DNA from: Clostridium algoriphilum
GTDB taxonomy: Bacteria; Bacillota; Clostridia; Clostridiales; Clostridiaceae
Length of the DNA stretch: 64,000 nucleotides
Reading direction: 5' to 3'
NCBI RefSeq assembly: GCF_020443705.1
Contig: NZ_JAIZZK010000001.1
Location: 372,001 to 436,000 of the forward strand
Part shown: piece after piece, positions 17,808-26,714 of the stretch
Layout: every line of letters starts with the position of its first letter
How positions within the stretch are numbered: position 1 is the stretch's first letter
Notes under the pieces: model-generated
What the model saw: the letters and a program-made list of their open reading frames with translations, nothing else
Databases searched by the model: none
Told to the model about the DNA's origin: nothing
Translations under genes and position numbers: made by a program

Positions 17808-18884
17808 ATGAACAATTTAAATACTTCTACCAAGGAGGTAGAAAGTAGTAATTTTTGCGCAGAAAACGAAAATAAGGAATCAATAAGAGAAATGGCTAAT
17901 AAAGTAGCAGCAGGGATAGCGAATTCGGTACTTGTGATGCTTGGTATTGGCCTTCTTTGCGAAACTATTGGTAAGTTTATACATTGGCAAGCCTTTATAG
18001 GAATAGGAACAATTGCCAAATCAATGCTTGCACCTGCACTTGGTGCTGGGGTTGCATATCAGCTTAAGGGAAACACGCTTGTTATATTTAGTGCAATGAT
18101 TGCGGCAACAGTTGGAGCTAATGCTGTTCACTTTACTCCTCTTGGACTAACTTTCGTATCTGGACAACCTATCAGTGCAGTAATATCAGCAATTATAGCT
18201 GTGTATGTAGGAAAAAAAGTAGCTGGAAAAACAAAGCTTGATATGATGGCCATACCATTTTGCGCAGTTGTAGTTGGTGGTATTGCAGGACTTGGTCTTG
18301 CGGCAGTAGTAACACCTGCACTTAATTGGCTTAGCGCTCAAATTGCCTATTCAATAAAGATTTCACCATTAATTGGATCCGCCTTAGTATCCCTTAGTTG
18401 GAGCACCCTTCTAATGACACCTGCATCATCTGTAGCCATTGCAATTGCACTTAAACTCGATCCAGTATCAAGTGCTGCAGCACTAATAGGCTGTACCATT
18501 CAGTTTGTGGGTTTTACTATAATGTCATTTAAGGAAAATGATGCAGGAGCAAACATAGCTCAAGGACTTGTAACACCCAAAATACAGTTTCCAAATGTAA
18601 TTAAGAATCCCAGACTATTGATACCACCCTTTATAGCATCAATTATTTGTGCACCTATAGCAACAGTTTTATTTAAATTCACTTCAACCTATGAACTCGC
18701 AGGTCTCGGACTTAATTCATTAATTGCACCGCTTAACATTCTAGCAACAAAAGGATTAAAAGGAATTTTAATTTATCTTTTTACAGGAATAATTCTCCCT
18801 TCCGCTATAATAATTCCTATATATCTTGCAATGAAAAAAACAGGACATGTAAAACCTGGGGATATGCATATGAAAATACAGTAA
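17808..18884 (+). CDS. PTS system IIC-like membrane protein (PTS_EIIC_2 family)
   Basis: Membrane protein of 358 residues with about 9-10 hydrophobic helices. The sequence fits the PTS_EIIC_2 family (PF13303): LVMLGIGLLCETIGKFIHW, MLAPALGAGVAYQLKG, then PASSVAIAIALKLDPVSSAAA and IPIYLAMKKTGHV. It has no IIA or IIB domain and no PTS partner gene nearby, so phosphotransfer-coupled uptake cannot be assumed. ATG 17808 is used because AAGGAG (17793-17798) touches the upstream ATG at 17799. A TATAAT at 17761-17766 may be its -10. It is transcribed singly and ends at a strong terminator. Confidence 0.8.
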   Translation: MNNLNTSTKEVESSNFCAENENKESIREMANKVAAGIANSVLVMLGIGLLCETIGKFIHWQAFIGIGTIAKSMLAPALGAGVAYQLKGNTLVIFSAMIAATVGANAVHFTPLGLTFVSGQPISAVISAIIAVYVGKKVAGKTKLDMMAIPFCAVVVGGIAGLGLAAVVTPALNWLSAQIAYSIKISPLIGSALVSLSWSTLLMTPASSVAIAIALKLDPVSSAAALIGCTIQFVGFTIMSFKENDAGANIAQGLVTPKIQFPNVIKNPRLLIPPFIASIICAPIATVLFKFTSTYELAGLGLNSLIAPLNILATKGLKGILIYLFTGIILPSAIIIPIYLAMKKTGHVKPGDMHMKIQ

Positions 18885-18886
18885 AA

Positions 18887-18928
18887 AAATAGCAGTAACC
18901 TTTATAACTAGGTTGCTGCTATTTCTTT
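18887..18928. terminator. Terminator between the IIC gene and glyA
   Basis: A 15-bp stem (18887-18901/18910-18924) with one G-U pair and 8-base loop, followed by CTTTGTT; also usable by the convergent glyA. Confidence 0.8.
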
Positions 18929-18983
18929 GTTATTATTTAGAATAAGTTAAACTAAATCTGCTCATCTATCTACTTTATTATAG

Positions 18984-20225
18984 TTATATACTTTCCTTAT
19001 ATAGTGGGAATCTACTACATAACTCTTCTACTTTCTTTCTAATTGGTCCTAAATTTTCTTCTTTATTAACTATAGTTTCATTTATAAGCATAGCTATTTT
19101 TTTCATTTCTTCTTCCTTAAATCCTCTTGTAGTTACAGCTGGTGTACCAATTCTTATACCACTTGTTACAAAAGGGCTTAATGTTTCATTAGGTACTGTG
19201 TTTTTATTTACAGTAATACCCACAATATCTAATAGCTTTTCAGCATCCTTACCAGTTATATTTTTATTTGTTAGTTCTATTAGTAAAAGATGATTATCCG
19301 TACCACCTGATACTAATTTAAAACCATATTTTTGAAGTTCTTCTCCAAGTACCTTTGCATTTTTAACCACTTGCTCAATGTAAACTTTAAATTCTGGCTT
19401 AAGCGCTTCTCCGAAACAAACGGCTTTAGCAGCTATAGTATGCATTAATGGTCCACCCTGCATTCCTGGGAAAATAGATTTATCTATTTGTTTTGCATAT
19501 TTCTCTTTGCATAAAATAACTCCACCTCTAGGGCCTCTTAATGTTTTATGTGTAGTAGTAGTAACAAAATCTGCATATGGAACTGGGGACTCATGTGCTC
19601 CTGTTGCAACAAGGCCTGCTATATGTGCCATATCCACAAACATATATGCATTAACATCATCACAAATTTCTTTGAACAGTTTAAAATTTATAGCTCTTGG
19701 ATAAGCGCTAGCACCAATAACTATCATTTTAGGGTTATGCTCCTTAGCTAAAGCTCTTACCTTTTCATAGTCTATTGTCTCCGTTTTTAAATCAACGCCA
19801 TAAGGAATGAAATTGTATAACATCCCCGAAAAATTTACATGACTTCCGTGAGTTAAATGTCCACCATGGTTTAAATTCATGCCTAGTACTGTATCTCCTG
19901 GTTTAAGCACAGAAAAGTATACAGCCATATTAGCTTGAGACCCTGAATGTGGTTGAACATTAGCATGATCTGCACCAAAAAGTTCCTTAATTCTATCACG
20001 AGCTAGGTTCTCTATTTTATCAACTACTTCACAACCTCCATAATATCTTTTACCAGGATAACCTTCTGCATATTTATTGGTAAGTATAGAACCATTTGCA
20101 TCGAGTACAGCTCTGCTAACAAAATTTTCAGAAGCAATTAATTCTATATGATCCTCTTGCCTCGTATTTTCCTCTTTAATAATTTCATAAATTTTTGTAT
20201 CACTTTTTTTTAAATGTTCTTGCAT
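18984..20225 (-). CDS. glyA: Serine hydroxymethyltransferase
   Basis: Interconverts serine and glycine with tetrahydrofolate. The 413 residues match the normal length. Seen motifs: [37 protein letters not shown], and the PLP site [15 protein letters not shown] with Lys227 next to His226. It is monocistronic, with its own promoter (20340-20368) and an AGGAAGG ribosome site. No glycine riboswitch is visible upstream. Confidence 0.98.
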   Translation of the reverse strand: MQEHLKKSDTKIYEIIKEENTRQEDHIELIASENFVSRAVLDANGSILTNKYAEGYPGKRYYGGCEVVDKIENLARDRIKELFGADHANVQPHSGSQANMAVYFSVLKPGDTVLGMNLNHGGHLTHGSHVNFSGMLYNFIPYGVDLKTETIDYEKVRALAKEHNPKMIVIGASAYPRAINFKLFKEICDDVNAYMFVDMAHIAGLVATGAHESPVPYADFVTTTTHKTLRGPRGGVILCKEKYAKQIDKSIFPGMQGGPLMHTIAAKAVCFGEALKPEFKVYIEQVVKNAKVLGEELQKYGFKLVSGGTDNHLLLIELTNKNITGKDAEKLLDIVGITVNKNTVPNETLSPFVTSGIRIGTPAVTTRGFKEEEMKKIAMLINETIVNKEENLGPIRKKVEELCSRFPLYKESI

Positions 20226-20339
20226 ATTTATGACCTTCCTCTCATCTATTAAAATAACTAATGCAATAAGTGCTTCGATTAATTATTTTAAGTTAATATA
20301 AATATTACGTTTTAATTATAAAATATGTACTATACTTAT

Positions 20340-20368
20340 ATTATAAAATTTAATAAGTTATTTATCAA
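20340..20368 (-). promoter_or_regulatory. Sigma-A promoter of glyA
   Basis: TTGATA (20363-20368), 17-base spacer and TATAAT (20340-20345) on the minus strand. The rest of the 20226-20671 intergenic stretch is very AT-rich and shows no other gene or recognised riboswitch. Confidence 0.75.
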
Positions 20369-20671
20369 CTAAAACCCGAAAGTTTTCCCTAAATCTTCTG
20401 AATTTTTTATATAATTTGATTATTAAAAAGCATAGAGTCTAAATTAGCAAATAACTGTATATTTTATTTTTGCATGTATACGTTTTACACTGTAAACTAC
20501 AAATAATAGTAATTAATTAAACTTAATTTTCTAACTAATAATGATTTATTGAATTTATGGTATATACTAATAGAGCAATTTTAATATTATTATATACTAT
20601 ACAAAATTTAATACTTAAACCTTATGTTGGTCTAATCAATTTAAATTAATTGTATATTGAAAGGAGAATTT

Positions 20672-21445
20672 ATGCATATCGATGATATTATTCATATAGC
20701 TGCTGAAGCTGGTAAAATCATATTAGAAAATGGTGGAGAGACTTATAGAGTTGAGCAAACAATTACTATGATATGTAAATCATATGGCATACCACGTACA
20801 GAAAGCTTTGTTACTCCTACTGGCATTATGATTTCTATAACTAGTGCTGATAATCAGACAATTTCACTAATTAGAAGGATAAATATAAGAACAGTTAACC
20901 TTAGTAAAGTTTCTATGATCAATAATCTATCTAGAGAATTAGTATTAAATCCTTTATCCATAGAAGAGATAAGAAAAAAAATTGAATACATCAATAATTT
21001 ATCACCTTATTCTCTTAAGACAACTACTTTTTTTTCTGCTTGCTGCTCAGGATTTTTCACTTTGCTTTTTGGTGGAAATTATAAAGACTTTTTTATAGCC
21101 TTTATAATTGGAGCTCTTATTAATTGTTTAAGTGGAAGCCTTGATAAATTAGAAGTAAATAGCTTTCTAAAAAATATGCTTGCTGGTGCTTTGGCTGCGT
21201 TCCTTGCCCTCGTTGCTACCTCTCTAGGCCTAGTTGGTAACATGGATACTATAATAATAGGATCTATTATGCTTCTAGTGCCTGGTATTGCCATTACAAA
21301 TGCAATAAGAGATACTATTGCCGGCGATTTAGTTTCTGGTATATCTAGGTCAATAGAGGCCTTATTCATAGCCGTTGCAATATCTTCTGGGACAAGTATA
21401 ATTTTTAAAATATGGTTCTTGCTGTTTGGAGGTACTTTAATATGA
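20672..21445 (+). CDS. ThrE-family threonine/serine exporter, large subunit (DUF1212)
   Basis: A 257-residue protein. The N-terminal soluble half has the family motif ENGGETYRVEQTITMICKSYG followed by FVTPTGIMISI. The C-terminal half has five hydrophobic helices including LVPGIAITNAIRDTIAGDL, the conserved motif of the ThrE/DUF1212 family. Together with the next gene, it reconstitutes the single-chain ThrE of Corynebacterium. The start is ATG 20672 after AAAGGAG; the longer frame begins at a TTG that overlaps this site. The stop overlaps the next start by four bases (ATGA). Confidence 0.87.
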   Translation: MHIDDIIHIAAEAGKIILENGGETYRVEQTITMICKSYGIPRTESFVTPTGIMISITSADNQTISLIRRINIRTVNLSKVSMINNLSRELVLNPLSIEEIRKKIEYINNLSPYSLKTTTFFSACCSGFFTLLFGGNYKDFFIAFIIGALINCLSGSLDKLEVNSFLKNMLAGALAAFLALVATSLGLVGNMDTIIIGSIMLLVPGIAITNAIRDTIAGDLVSGISRSIEALFIAVAISSGTSIIFKIWFLLFGGTLI

Positions 21446-21867
21446 TTCTTAACTCTATTTATGCTTTTTTTAGTTCTCTTGGTTTCGGAATACTTTTTAA
21501 TATTCGAGGCAAACTTTTAATTATTGCGTCACTTGGAGGGGGCCTTGCATGGCTTACCTATCTAATTGCTGGAAGACTACAACCCTCTATAGTTTTTTCA
21601 TTATTCCTTGCCGCAATGATGGGAAGTATTTACTCTGAAATAATGGCAAGAATATATAAAAACCCTGTAACTATGTTTATAATTTGTGCAATTATACCAC
21701 TTGTGCCTGGTGGTGGCATGTATTATGCTTCTCTTGAAGCAGTAAAGGGTAACTTTAATGTTGCACTAAGTAAAGGCGCTGAGACCCTATTTAGTGCAGG
21801 TGCAATTGCAGTTGGAATTGTATTCGTAGCATCAATAAGTACAATCTTCAAAAAAATAAAGAAGTAA
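21442..21867 (+). CDS. ThrE-family exporter, small subunit (DUF3815)
   Basis: Membrane protein of 141 residues with about five helices and the family segment IICAIIPLVPGGGMYYASLEA. It is the second half of the split ThrE pair and translationally coupled to the first through an ATGA overlap. The start ATG at 21442 is supported by GGAGG nine bases upstream. Substrate assignment (Thr/Ser export) follows from the family only. Confidence 0.87.
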   Translation: MILNSIYAFFSSLGFGILFNIRGKLLIIASLGGGLAWLTYLIAGRLQPSIVFSLFLAAMMGSIYSEIMARIYKNPVTMFIICAIIPLVPGGGMYYASLEAVKGNFNVALSKGAETLFSAGAIAVGIVFVASISTIFKKIKK

Positions 21868-21900
21868 AATTTGACTCCAAATTTTACTTCTTTATTTTTT
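21858..21900. terminator. Strong terminator after the ThrE pair
   Basis: Perfect 16-bp stem (21858-21873/21878-21893), loop ACTC, then ATTTTTT; it overlaps the last codons of the DUF3815 gene. Confidence 0.9.
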
Positions 21901-21909
21901 ATTTATTTT

Positions 21910-22197
21910 TTATTTTAAAAACATGATAAAAGTTGAGACTAACTCTTCAATTTTTTGTTTATCGACTTCGTTATCTTCATGAATAAGACAGTTTTTCGTA
22001 TATCTTTCTAGTACAAGTCCACCAACTTTATTCATAGCAGCCCTTACTGCAGCAACTTGCACTAAAATGTTTTTGCAGCAAGCTTCACTAGAAACCATCT
22101 TTTCTATACCTTTAACCTGACCTTCAATTTTTCTTAACCTAACTTGGATATCTTTCACATGCTCATCATCAATTAAATTATCTTTGACTTTTGTCAT
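21910..22197 (-). CDS. CsoR-family transcriptional repressor with Tyr in place of the metal-ligand His
   Basis: A 95-residue all-helical DNA-binding repressor of the CsoR/RcnR/FrmR/CstR family (KIEGQVKGIEKMV, then ILVQVAAVRAAMNKVGG). The two key cysteines are present with the CsoR spacing of 29 residues (second Cys of EACC and Cys of TKNC). However, the position equivalent to Mycobacterium CsoR His61 is Tyr (RYTKNC). That argues against classical Cu(I) sensing and leaves thiol or persulfide sensing open. The start ATG 22195-22197 follows GGGAG; upstream codons belong to the gap after aspS. Confidence 0.85.
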   Translation of the reverse strand: MTKVKDNLIDDEHVKDIQVRLRKIEGQVKGIEKMVSSEACCKNILVQVAAVRAAMNKVGGLVLERYTKNCLIHEDNEVDKQKIEELVSTFIMFLK

Positions 22198-22252
22198 TTT
22201 ACCACTCCCATACATAATATAGGCACATTCAAAAAAAATAACAACCAGTATT

Positions 22253-24034
22253 CTATTTTCCTTCTGTTTTTGTAATACCAAGCTCTTTTAGCTGCTTCTC
22301 ATCAACCATATTTGGAGCTTCACTCATTGGACAATAAGCATTTTGATTCTTAGGGAATGCTATTACATCTTTAATATTTTCTGTTCCTGCTAAGAACATT
22401 ATCATTCTATCTAGCCCAAAAGCAAGTCCGCCGTGAGGTGGTGGTCCATATTTAAATGCTTCTAATAAGAATCCAAATCTTTCCCATGCCTTTTCACGCG
22501 TAAATCCTAGAACCTTAAACATAGTTTCTTGCAAATCAGAACTATGTATTCTTATACTTCCTCCACCTAATTCTTCTCCATTTAAGACTATGTCATAGGC
22601 TTTAGCGCGAACTCTACCTGGATCTGATTCTAAATATTGTAGATCTTCATCCATTGGCATTGTGAAAGGATGGTGCGCTGCTATATATCTATTTTCCTCT
22701 TCGCTATAATCAAATAAAGGGAATTCTGTAATCCATACAAAGTTAAATTCCTTATTATCTTTTAAAATTTCAAGTTCTTTAGCCACCTGTAGTCTTAGTG
22801 CACCTAAACTTTGCAATGCTACACTATCCTTGTCCGCAACAATAAGTACTAGATCTCCAGTTTTCGCATCTACCTTATTTAATATATCTTGCATTTGTTC
22901 ATCACTCAAGAACTTAGCTATAGGTGATTTAATTCCATCTTCTTTACACGCAATCCATGCAAGCCCTTTAGCTCTGTACGTCTTAACAAACTCACCTAAT
23001 TTGTCTAATTTCTTTCTTCCCATGTCGGAATGATTATCAACTTTTATAGCTCTTACTGAACCACCATTTTCTATGGCACTTTTAAATACTACAAATTCAC
23101 ACTCTTTTACTTCATTTGTAATATCGTTAATTTCCATTCCAAATCTTATATCTGGCTTATCTGAACCATATTTACTCATAGCTTCTTTATACTTCATCCT
23201 TCTTATAGGAAGTCTAACATCTTCATTTACAACTTCTTTAAATACTTTTTTAATTAAAGCTTCATTTACAGCTATAACATCATCTTCTTCAACAAAGGAC
23301 ATTTCTATATCTATTTGTGTAAACTCTGGTTGTCTATTCGCCCTTAAATCTTCATCTCTAAAACATCTTGCTAATTGAAAGTATTTATCATATCCAGACA
23401 CCATTAACAATTGTTTAAACAATTGTGGTGATTGTGGAAGTGCATAAAACATACCTGGATAATTTCTACTTGGAACTAAATAATCACGAGCACCCTCAGG
23501 GGTACTTTTTGTAAGCATAGGTGTTTCTATTTCTAGGAATCCATTTTCATCTAGAAAGTCGCGAACAACCTTAGTTGTTTTAGAGCGTATCATAAAGATT
23601 TTTTGCATATCTGGTCTTCTTAAATCAAGGTATCTATATTTTAGACGTATATTTTCTGCCGCATCTAAACCTTCCTTTATGTATATAGGTGGTGTTTCTG
23701 ATTCTGATAATATCTTTATGTTTTCACCTTTAAGCTCTACAAGCCCTGTTGGTAAATTTTCATTTGGAGATTGTCTTTTAACAAGTTCACCAGTTACCGC
23801 AATGCAATACTCTGGTTTCGCTAAATCCGCCTTTAGAAAAGCTTCTTTGTTTATTTCTTCTCCAAATACTAATTGCAATAAACCTGTTCTATCTCTTATA
23901 TCAATAAAAACAAGTCCTCCTAGGTTTCTTTTCCTTTGCACCCATCCCATTACTGTTACTATATTTGATATATGTGATTCCCTAAGGTCCCCACACATAT
24001 TGGTTCTTTTTAAACCATCTAATGCTTCTGCCAT
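22253..24034 (-). CDS. aspS: Aspartyl-tRNA synthetase
   Basis: A 593-residue bacterial-type AspRS. The N-terminal OB-fold binds the anticodon (VMGWVQRKRNLGGLVFIDIRDRTG). Catalytic motif 2 is FRDEDLRANRQPEFTQID and motif 3 GLAFGLDRMIMFL. The insertion domain typical of bacterial AspRS (GAD) lies between motifs 2 and 3. Whether it charges only tRNA-Asp or also tRNA-Asn depends on gatCAB or asnS, which are not in this window. It lies upstream of the CsoR-like gene. Start follows GGAGGAAAAAGATAAA. Confidence 0.97.
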   Translation of the reverse strand: MAEALDGLKRTNMCGDLRESHISNIVTVMGWVQRKRNLGGLVFIDIRDRTGLLQLVFGEEINKEAFLKADLAKPEYCIAVTGELVKRQSPNENLPTGLVELKGENIKILSESETPPIYIKEGLDAAENIRLKYRYLDLRRPDMQKIFMIRSKTTKVVRDFLDENGFLEIETPMLTKSTPEGARDYLVPSRNYPGMFYALPQSPQLFKQLLMVSGYDKYFQLARCFRDEDLRANRQPEFTQIDIEMSFVEEDDVIAVNEALIKKVFKEVVNEDVRLPIRRMKYKEAMSKYGSDKPDIRFGMEINDITNEVKECEFVVFKSAIENGGSVRAIKVDNHSDMGRKKLDKLGEFVKTYRAKGLAWIACKEDGIKSPIAKFLSDEQMQDILNKVDAKTGDLVLIVADKDSVALQSLGALRLQVAKELEILKDNKEFNFVWITEFPLFDYSEEENRYIAAHHPFTMPMDEDLQYLESDPGRVRAKAYDIVLNGEELGGGSIRIHSSDLQETMFKVLGFTREKAWERFGFLLEAFKYGPPPHGGLAFGLDRMIMFLAGTENIKDVIAFPKNQNAYCPMSEAPNMVDEKQLKELGITKTEGK

Positions 24035-24129
24035 TTTATCTTTTTCCTCCCTTAATCCTTAACTATATTAACGATTTCTTCTATGTTACCTAATTTAATC
24101 TAGTCCTTTTCCTTAGTATTACTATTATA

Positions 24130-25557
24130 TTAACCATATAAAGTTTCGAGCAACGAAATTTTCTTTTCAATCATCTCATCAACCCTTTTTATGTACTCGC
24201 GAACATCTTTAATATTTGCAAACCTTTCATGCCTATTTTCATCTAAAAAAACAACTTTACAAACTGCATCCGCACCAAGTGCAATAACTGTCTGTCTTTC
24301 TTCAATCATTTGAATATTGTATATTCCCTCTTTACCTGGTCTTGTATACCCAACATTCTCCATACTTCCCACCATGTTTTTCTGCCTATACATATAATAG
24401 GGTTCCATATTAAGTTTTTTAGATAAATTAACAGTAAGCTCATACATTTGATTTAATTCATCTTGACCCGGTATTTCGAACTTATAATTGTTAAGCATAT
24501 TTTCATGCAGCCTAGAAGCCCTTTTTATAGACATTCCATGAATTGTAATACTATCAGGTTTTATTTCAAATATTTTATCACAAGTTTTTGTCATATGTGA
24601 AATTTTTTCCCCTGGCAGTCCTACTATTAAATCCATATTTATGTTATCAAACCCTAATTTTCTAGCCATATCAAATGTCTCAAATACATCTTTTACTGAA
24701 TGATTTCTCCCAATTAATTTGAGCGTATCATCATTCATAGTTTGTGGATTAATGCTTATTCTATCTACTCCATATTTTTTCATAGACTTTAACTTTACTA
24801 AAGTTATACTATCTGGTCTCCCACATTCAACAGTAAATTCTTTCACATTATTATTCTCAGTAAAAGCTTCATAAATACACTTCATTATGAATTCAAATTG
24901 CTCATCATTTACAGAAGTTGGTGTTCCCCCTCCAAAATAAACGCATTCTATATTTAGCTTTTTCTTCTTAATATAGCTACTTATGCTTTTAATCTCGAGA
25001 GATAATGCTTCAAGATAAGGCTCTACAATGTTTTTGCATTTTGCAATTGGATTAGATGCAAAGGAACAGTATATGCAACGGGTAGGACAAAAAGGCATAC
25101 CAATATAAACACTAATGTTGTCTTTATCTTTATTAACAATATTCCTCTCAAACTTTGCAACATCAATACAAAGCTTAGCCTTATCTTCTCTTGCGATATA
25201 TTTTTCTTTAAAATCTGCTATTATAGCATCATCAGAAAATCCCTTTTGTAAAAGCTCAAGTGCTCTTTTAGAAGGTCTTATTCCTATTAAAGTACCCCAA
25301 GGAAGCTCCTGAGTTGTATTCTTTGAAAAATATAAAAAAACAGCCTTTTTAACTTCTTCTTTAAGTTTGTACGATTTATTGATTTTATATTTAAAAATTT
25401 TAGACTCTTTTTGGATTTCTATTACCTCTTCTTTAACGTTAACATTAAAATCATAGTTTTCTTCTACGAATTTAATATCTGGAAAAAGAAAGAATAAATT
25501 TATCATTTGATATACATCATAGTTAAATTGTGCATTATTTAATTTTACCTTAATCAT
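24130..25557 (-). CDS. hemZ: Coproporphyrinogen dehydrogenase-type radical SAM protein HemZ
   Basis: Radical SAM protein of 475 residues, family HemZ (oxygen-independent coproporphyrinogen III oxidase-like). The cluster motif is CPTRCIYC with Cys157, Cys161 and Cys164, followed by VYFGGGTPTS and DLIVGLPGE. A 150-residue N-terminal extension distinguishes HemZ from HemN/HemW. In clostridia it is found next to the MBL-dtd-relA cluster, as here. No other haem gene is present in the window, so the porphyrin substrate is assumed from the family. Confidence 0.9.
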   Translation of the reverse strand: MIKVKLNNAQFNYDVYQMINLFFLFPDIKFVEENYDFNVNVKEEVIEIQKESKIFKYKINKSYKLKEEVKKAVFLYFSKNTTQELPWGTLIGIRPSKRALELLQKGFSDDAIIADFKEKYIAREDKAKLCIDVAKFERNIVNKDKDNISVYIGMPFCPTRCIYCSFASNPIAKCKNIVEPYLEALSLEIKSISSYIKKKKLNIECVYFGGGTPTSVNDEQFEFIMKCIYEAFTENNNVKEFTVECGRPDSITLVKLKSMKKYGVDRISINPQTMNDDTLKLIGRNHSVKDVFETFDMARKLGFDNINMDLIVGLPGEKISHMTKTCDKIFEIKPDSITIHGMSIKRASRLHENMLNNYKFEIPGQDELNQMYELTVNLSKKLNMEPYYMYRQKNMVGSMENVGYTRPGKEGIYNIQMIEERQTVIALGADAVCKVVFLDENRHERFANIKDVREYIKRVDEMIEKKISLLETLYG

Positions 25558-25607
25558 CTTAACTCCTTAATAAAATATAGTGTATAATATTTTAGTATTA
25601 TTTAACT

Positions 25608-26222
25608 CTACATTAATCCTGTGAGAAACGGGTTATTTAGTTTTTCATTACCTATTGTGCTATATAGTCCGTGACCTGGATACACCATAGTATCCCTATC
25701 AAGGCATAAAAGCTTTGATTTTATGCTATTAATTATAGTATCAAAATCTCCTCCTGCAAAATCTGTTCTTCCTATAGAACCTGCAAAAAGTGTATCTCCA
25801 GTGAACGCACAGTTATTAATTAAAAAACTCATGCCCCCTGGTGTATGTCCTGGTGTATCGATGCATGTAATTTCTAAGTTAGATATTGTTATTTTATCTC
25901 CATCCTTTAGTAGTTTATCCGCACCTCCTTGAATGAGAGGCCCAAATAATTGAACACCTGCAGTTATAAGATCATCATCTTTTTTATTTATACATACTAT
26001 TGCCTTTGTAACCGCTTTTAACTCCGCAACACCTGTTGTATGATCTAAATGTCCATGTGTCAAAAGTATATACTTTACCTTTGCTCCTAAGTTATCTATG
26101 ACGCTAACAATATTATCCACATTACCACCCGGATCTATAACAAATGCTTCTCTGGTGTTTTTATCCATTACAATATAACAGTTAGATTCATATACTCCTG
26201 TAACAACTTTTTTTATCTCCAT
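25608..26222 (-). CDS. MBL-fold metallo-hydrolase (glyoxalase II-like)
   Basis: A 204-residue metallo-beta-lactamase-fold hydrolase. The metal motif is THGHLDHTTG with His56, His58, Asp60 and His61. DTPGHTPGG (next His), FTGDTLFAGSIGRTDF and VYPGHG complete the site. The family includes glyoxalase II and YqgX-type enzymes; the substrate is unknown. It sits 19 bases after dtd in the relA-dtd-MBL-hemZ order conserved in clostridia. Confidence 0.9.
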   Translation of the reverse strand: MEIKKVVTGVYESNCYIVMDKNTREAFVIDPGGNVDNIVSVIDNLGAKVKYILLTHGHLDHTTGVAELKAVTKAIVCINKKDDDLITAGVQLFGPLIQGGADKLLKDGDKITISNLEITCIDTPGHTPGGMSFLINNCAFTGDTLFAGSIGRTDFAGGDFDTIINSIKSKLLCLDRDTMVYPGHGLYSTIGNEKLNNPFLTGLM

Positions 26223-26241
26223 TTTAGTCCTCCTAAAATTC

Positions 26242-26679
26242 TTACTTACTCTCTAAAATTAAAGTTACTGGTCCATCATTTTGTATATATACCTGCATAT
26301 CTGCTCCAAATTTCCCAGTTTTAACTTCTCCTAGCATTTCTTTGCATTGTTTTACAAACTCTATATATAATGTTTCAGATTCTTCTCCACCAAGTGCTTT
26401 CATAAAACTTGGCCTTCTACCTTTCCTACAATCCCCATATAATGTAAACTGAGAAACTATAAGAAGTTCACCTTTGACGTCTAATAAGGATAAATTCATT
26501 TTCCCATCTTCATCAAAAATTCGAAGATTTAATATCTTGTCTTTTAAATATTTTATATCATCCTGCGTATCACCCTCGCATATTCCGAGTAACACATTTA
26601 ATCCGCTGCCTATTTCACTTACTAATTTGCCATCTATCTCAACCTTTGATGATTTAACCCTTTGCACCACTGCTCTCAT
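26242..26679 (-). CDS. dtd: D-aminoacyl-tRNA deacylase
   Basis: Hydrolyses D-amino acids (and glycine mischarged on tRNA-Ala) from tRNA. The 145 residues contain the chirality-checking motifs [17 protein letters not shown] (from about 76) and NDGPVT (134-139). It lies immediately downstream of relA. Confidence 0.96.
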   Translation of the reverse strand: MRAVVQRVKSSKVEIDGKLVSEIGSGLNVLLGICEGDTQDDIKYLKDKILNLRIFDEDGKMNLSLLDVKGELLIVSQFTLYGDCRKGRRPSFMKALGGEESETLYIEFVKQCKEMLGEVKTGKFGADMQVYIQNDGPVTLILESK

Positions 26680-26714
26680 AATTACTCATCTCCTAAATCA
26701 AATAGAGCTCCTAA

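Noticed and set aside
20226-20671. Glycine riboswitch ahead of glyA
   Set aside because: No tandem aptamer-like conserved motifs; only a clear sigma-A promoter is visible.
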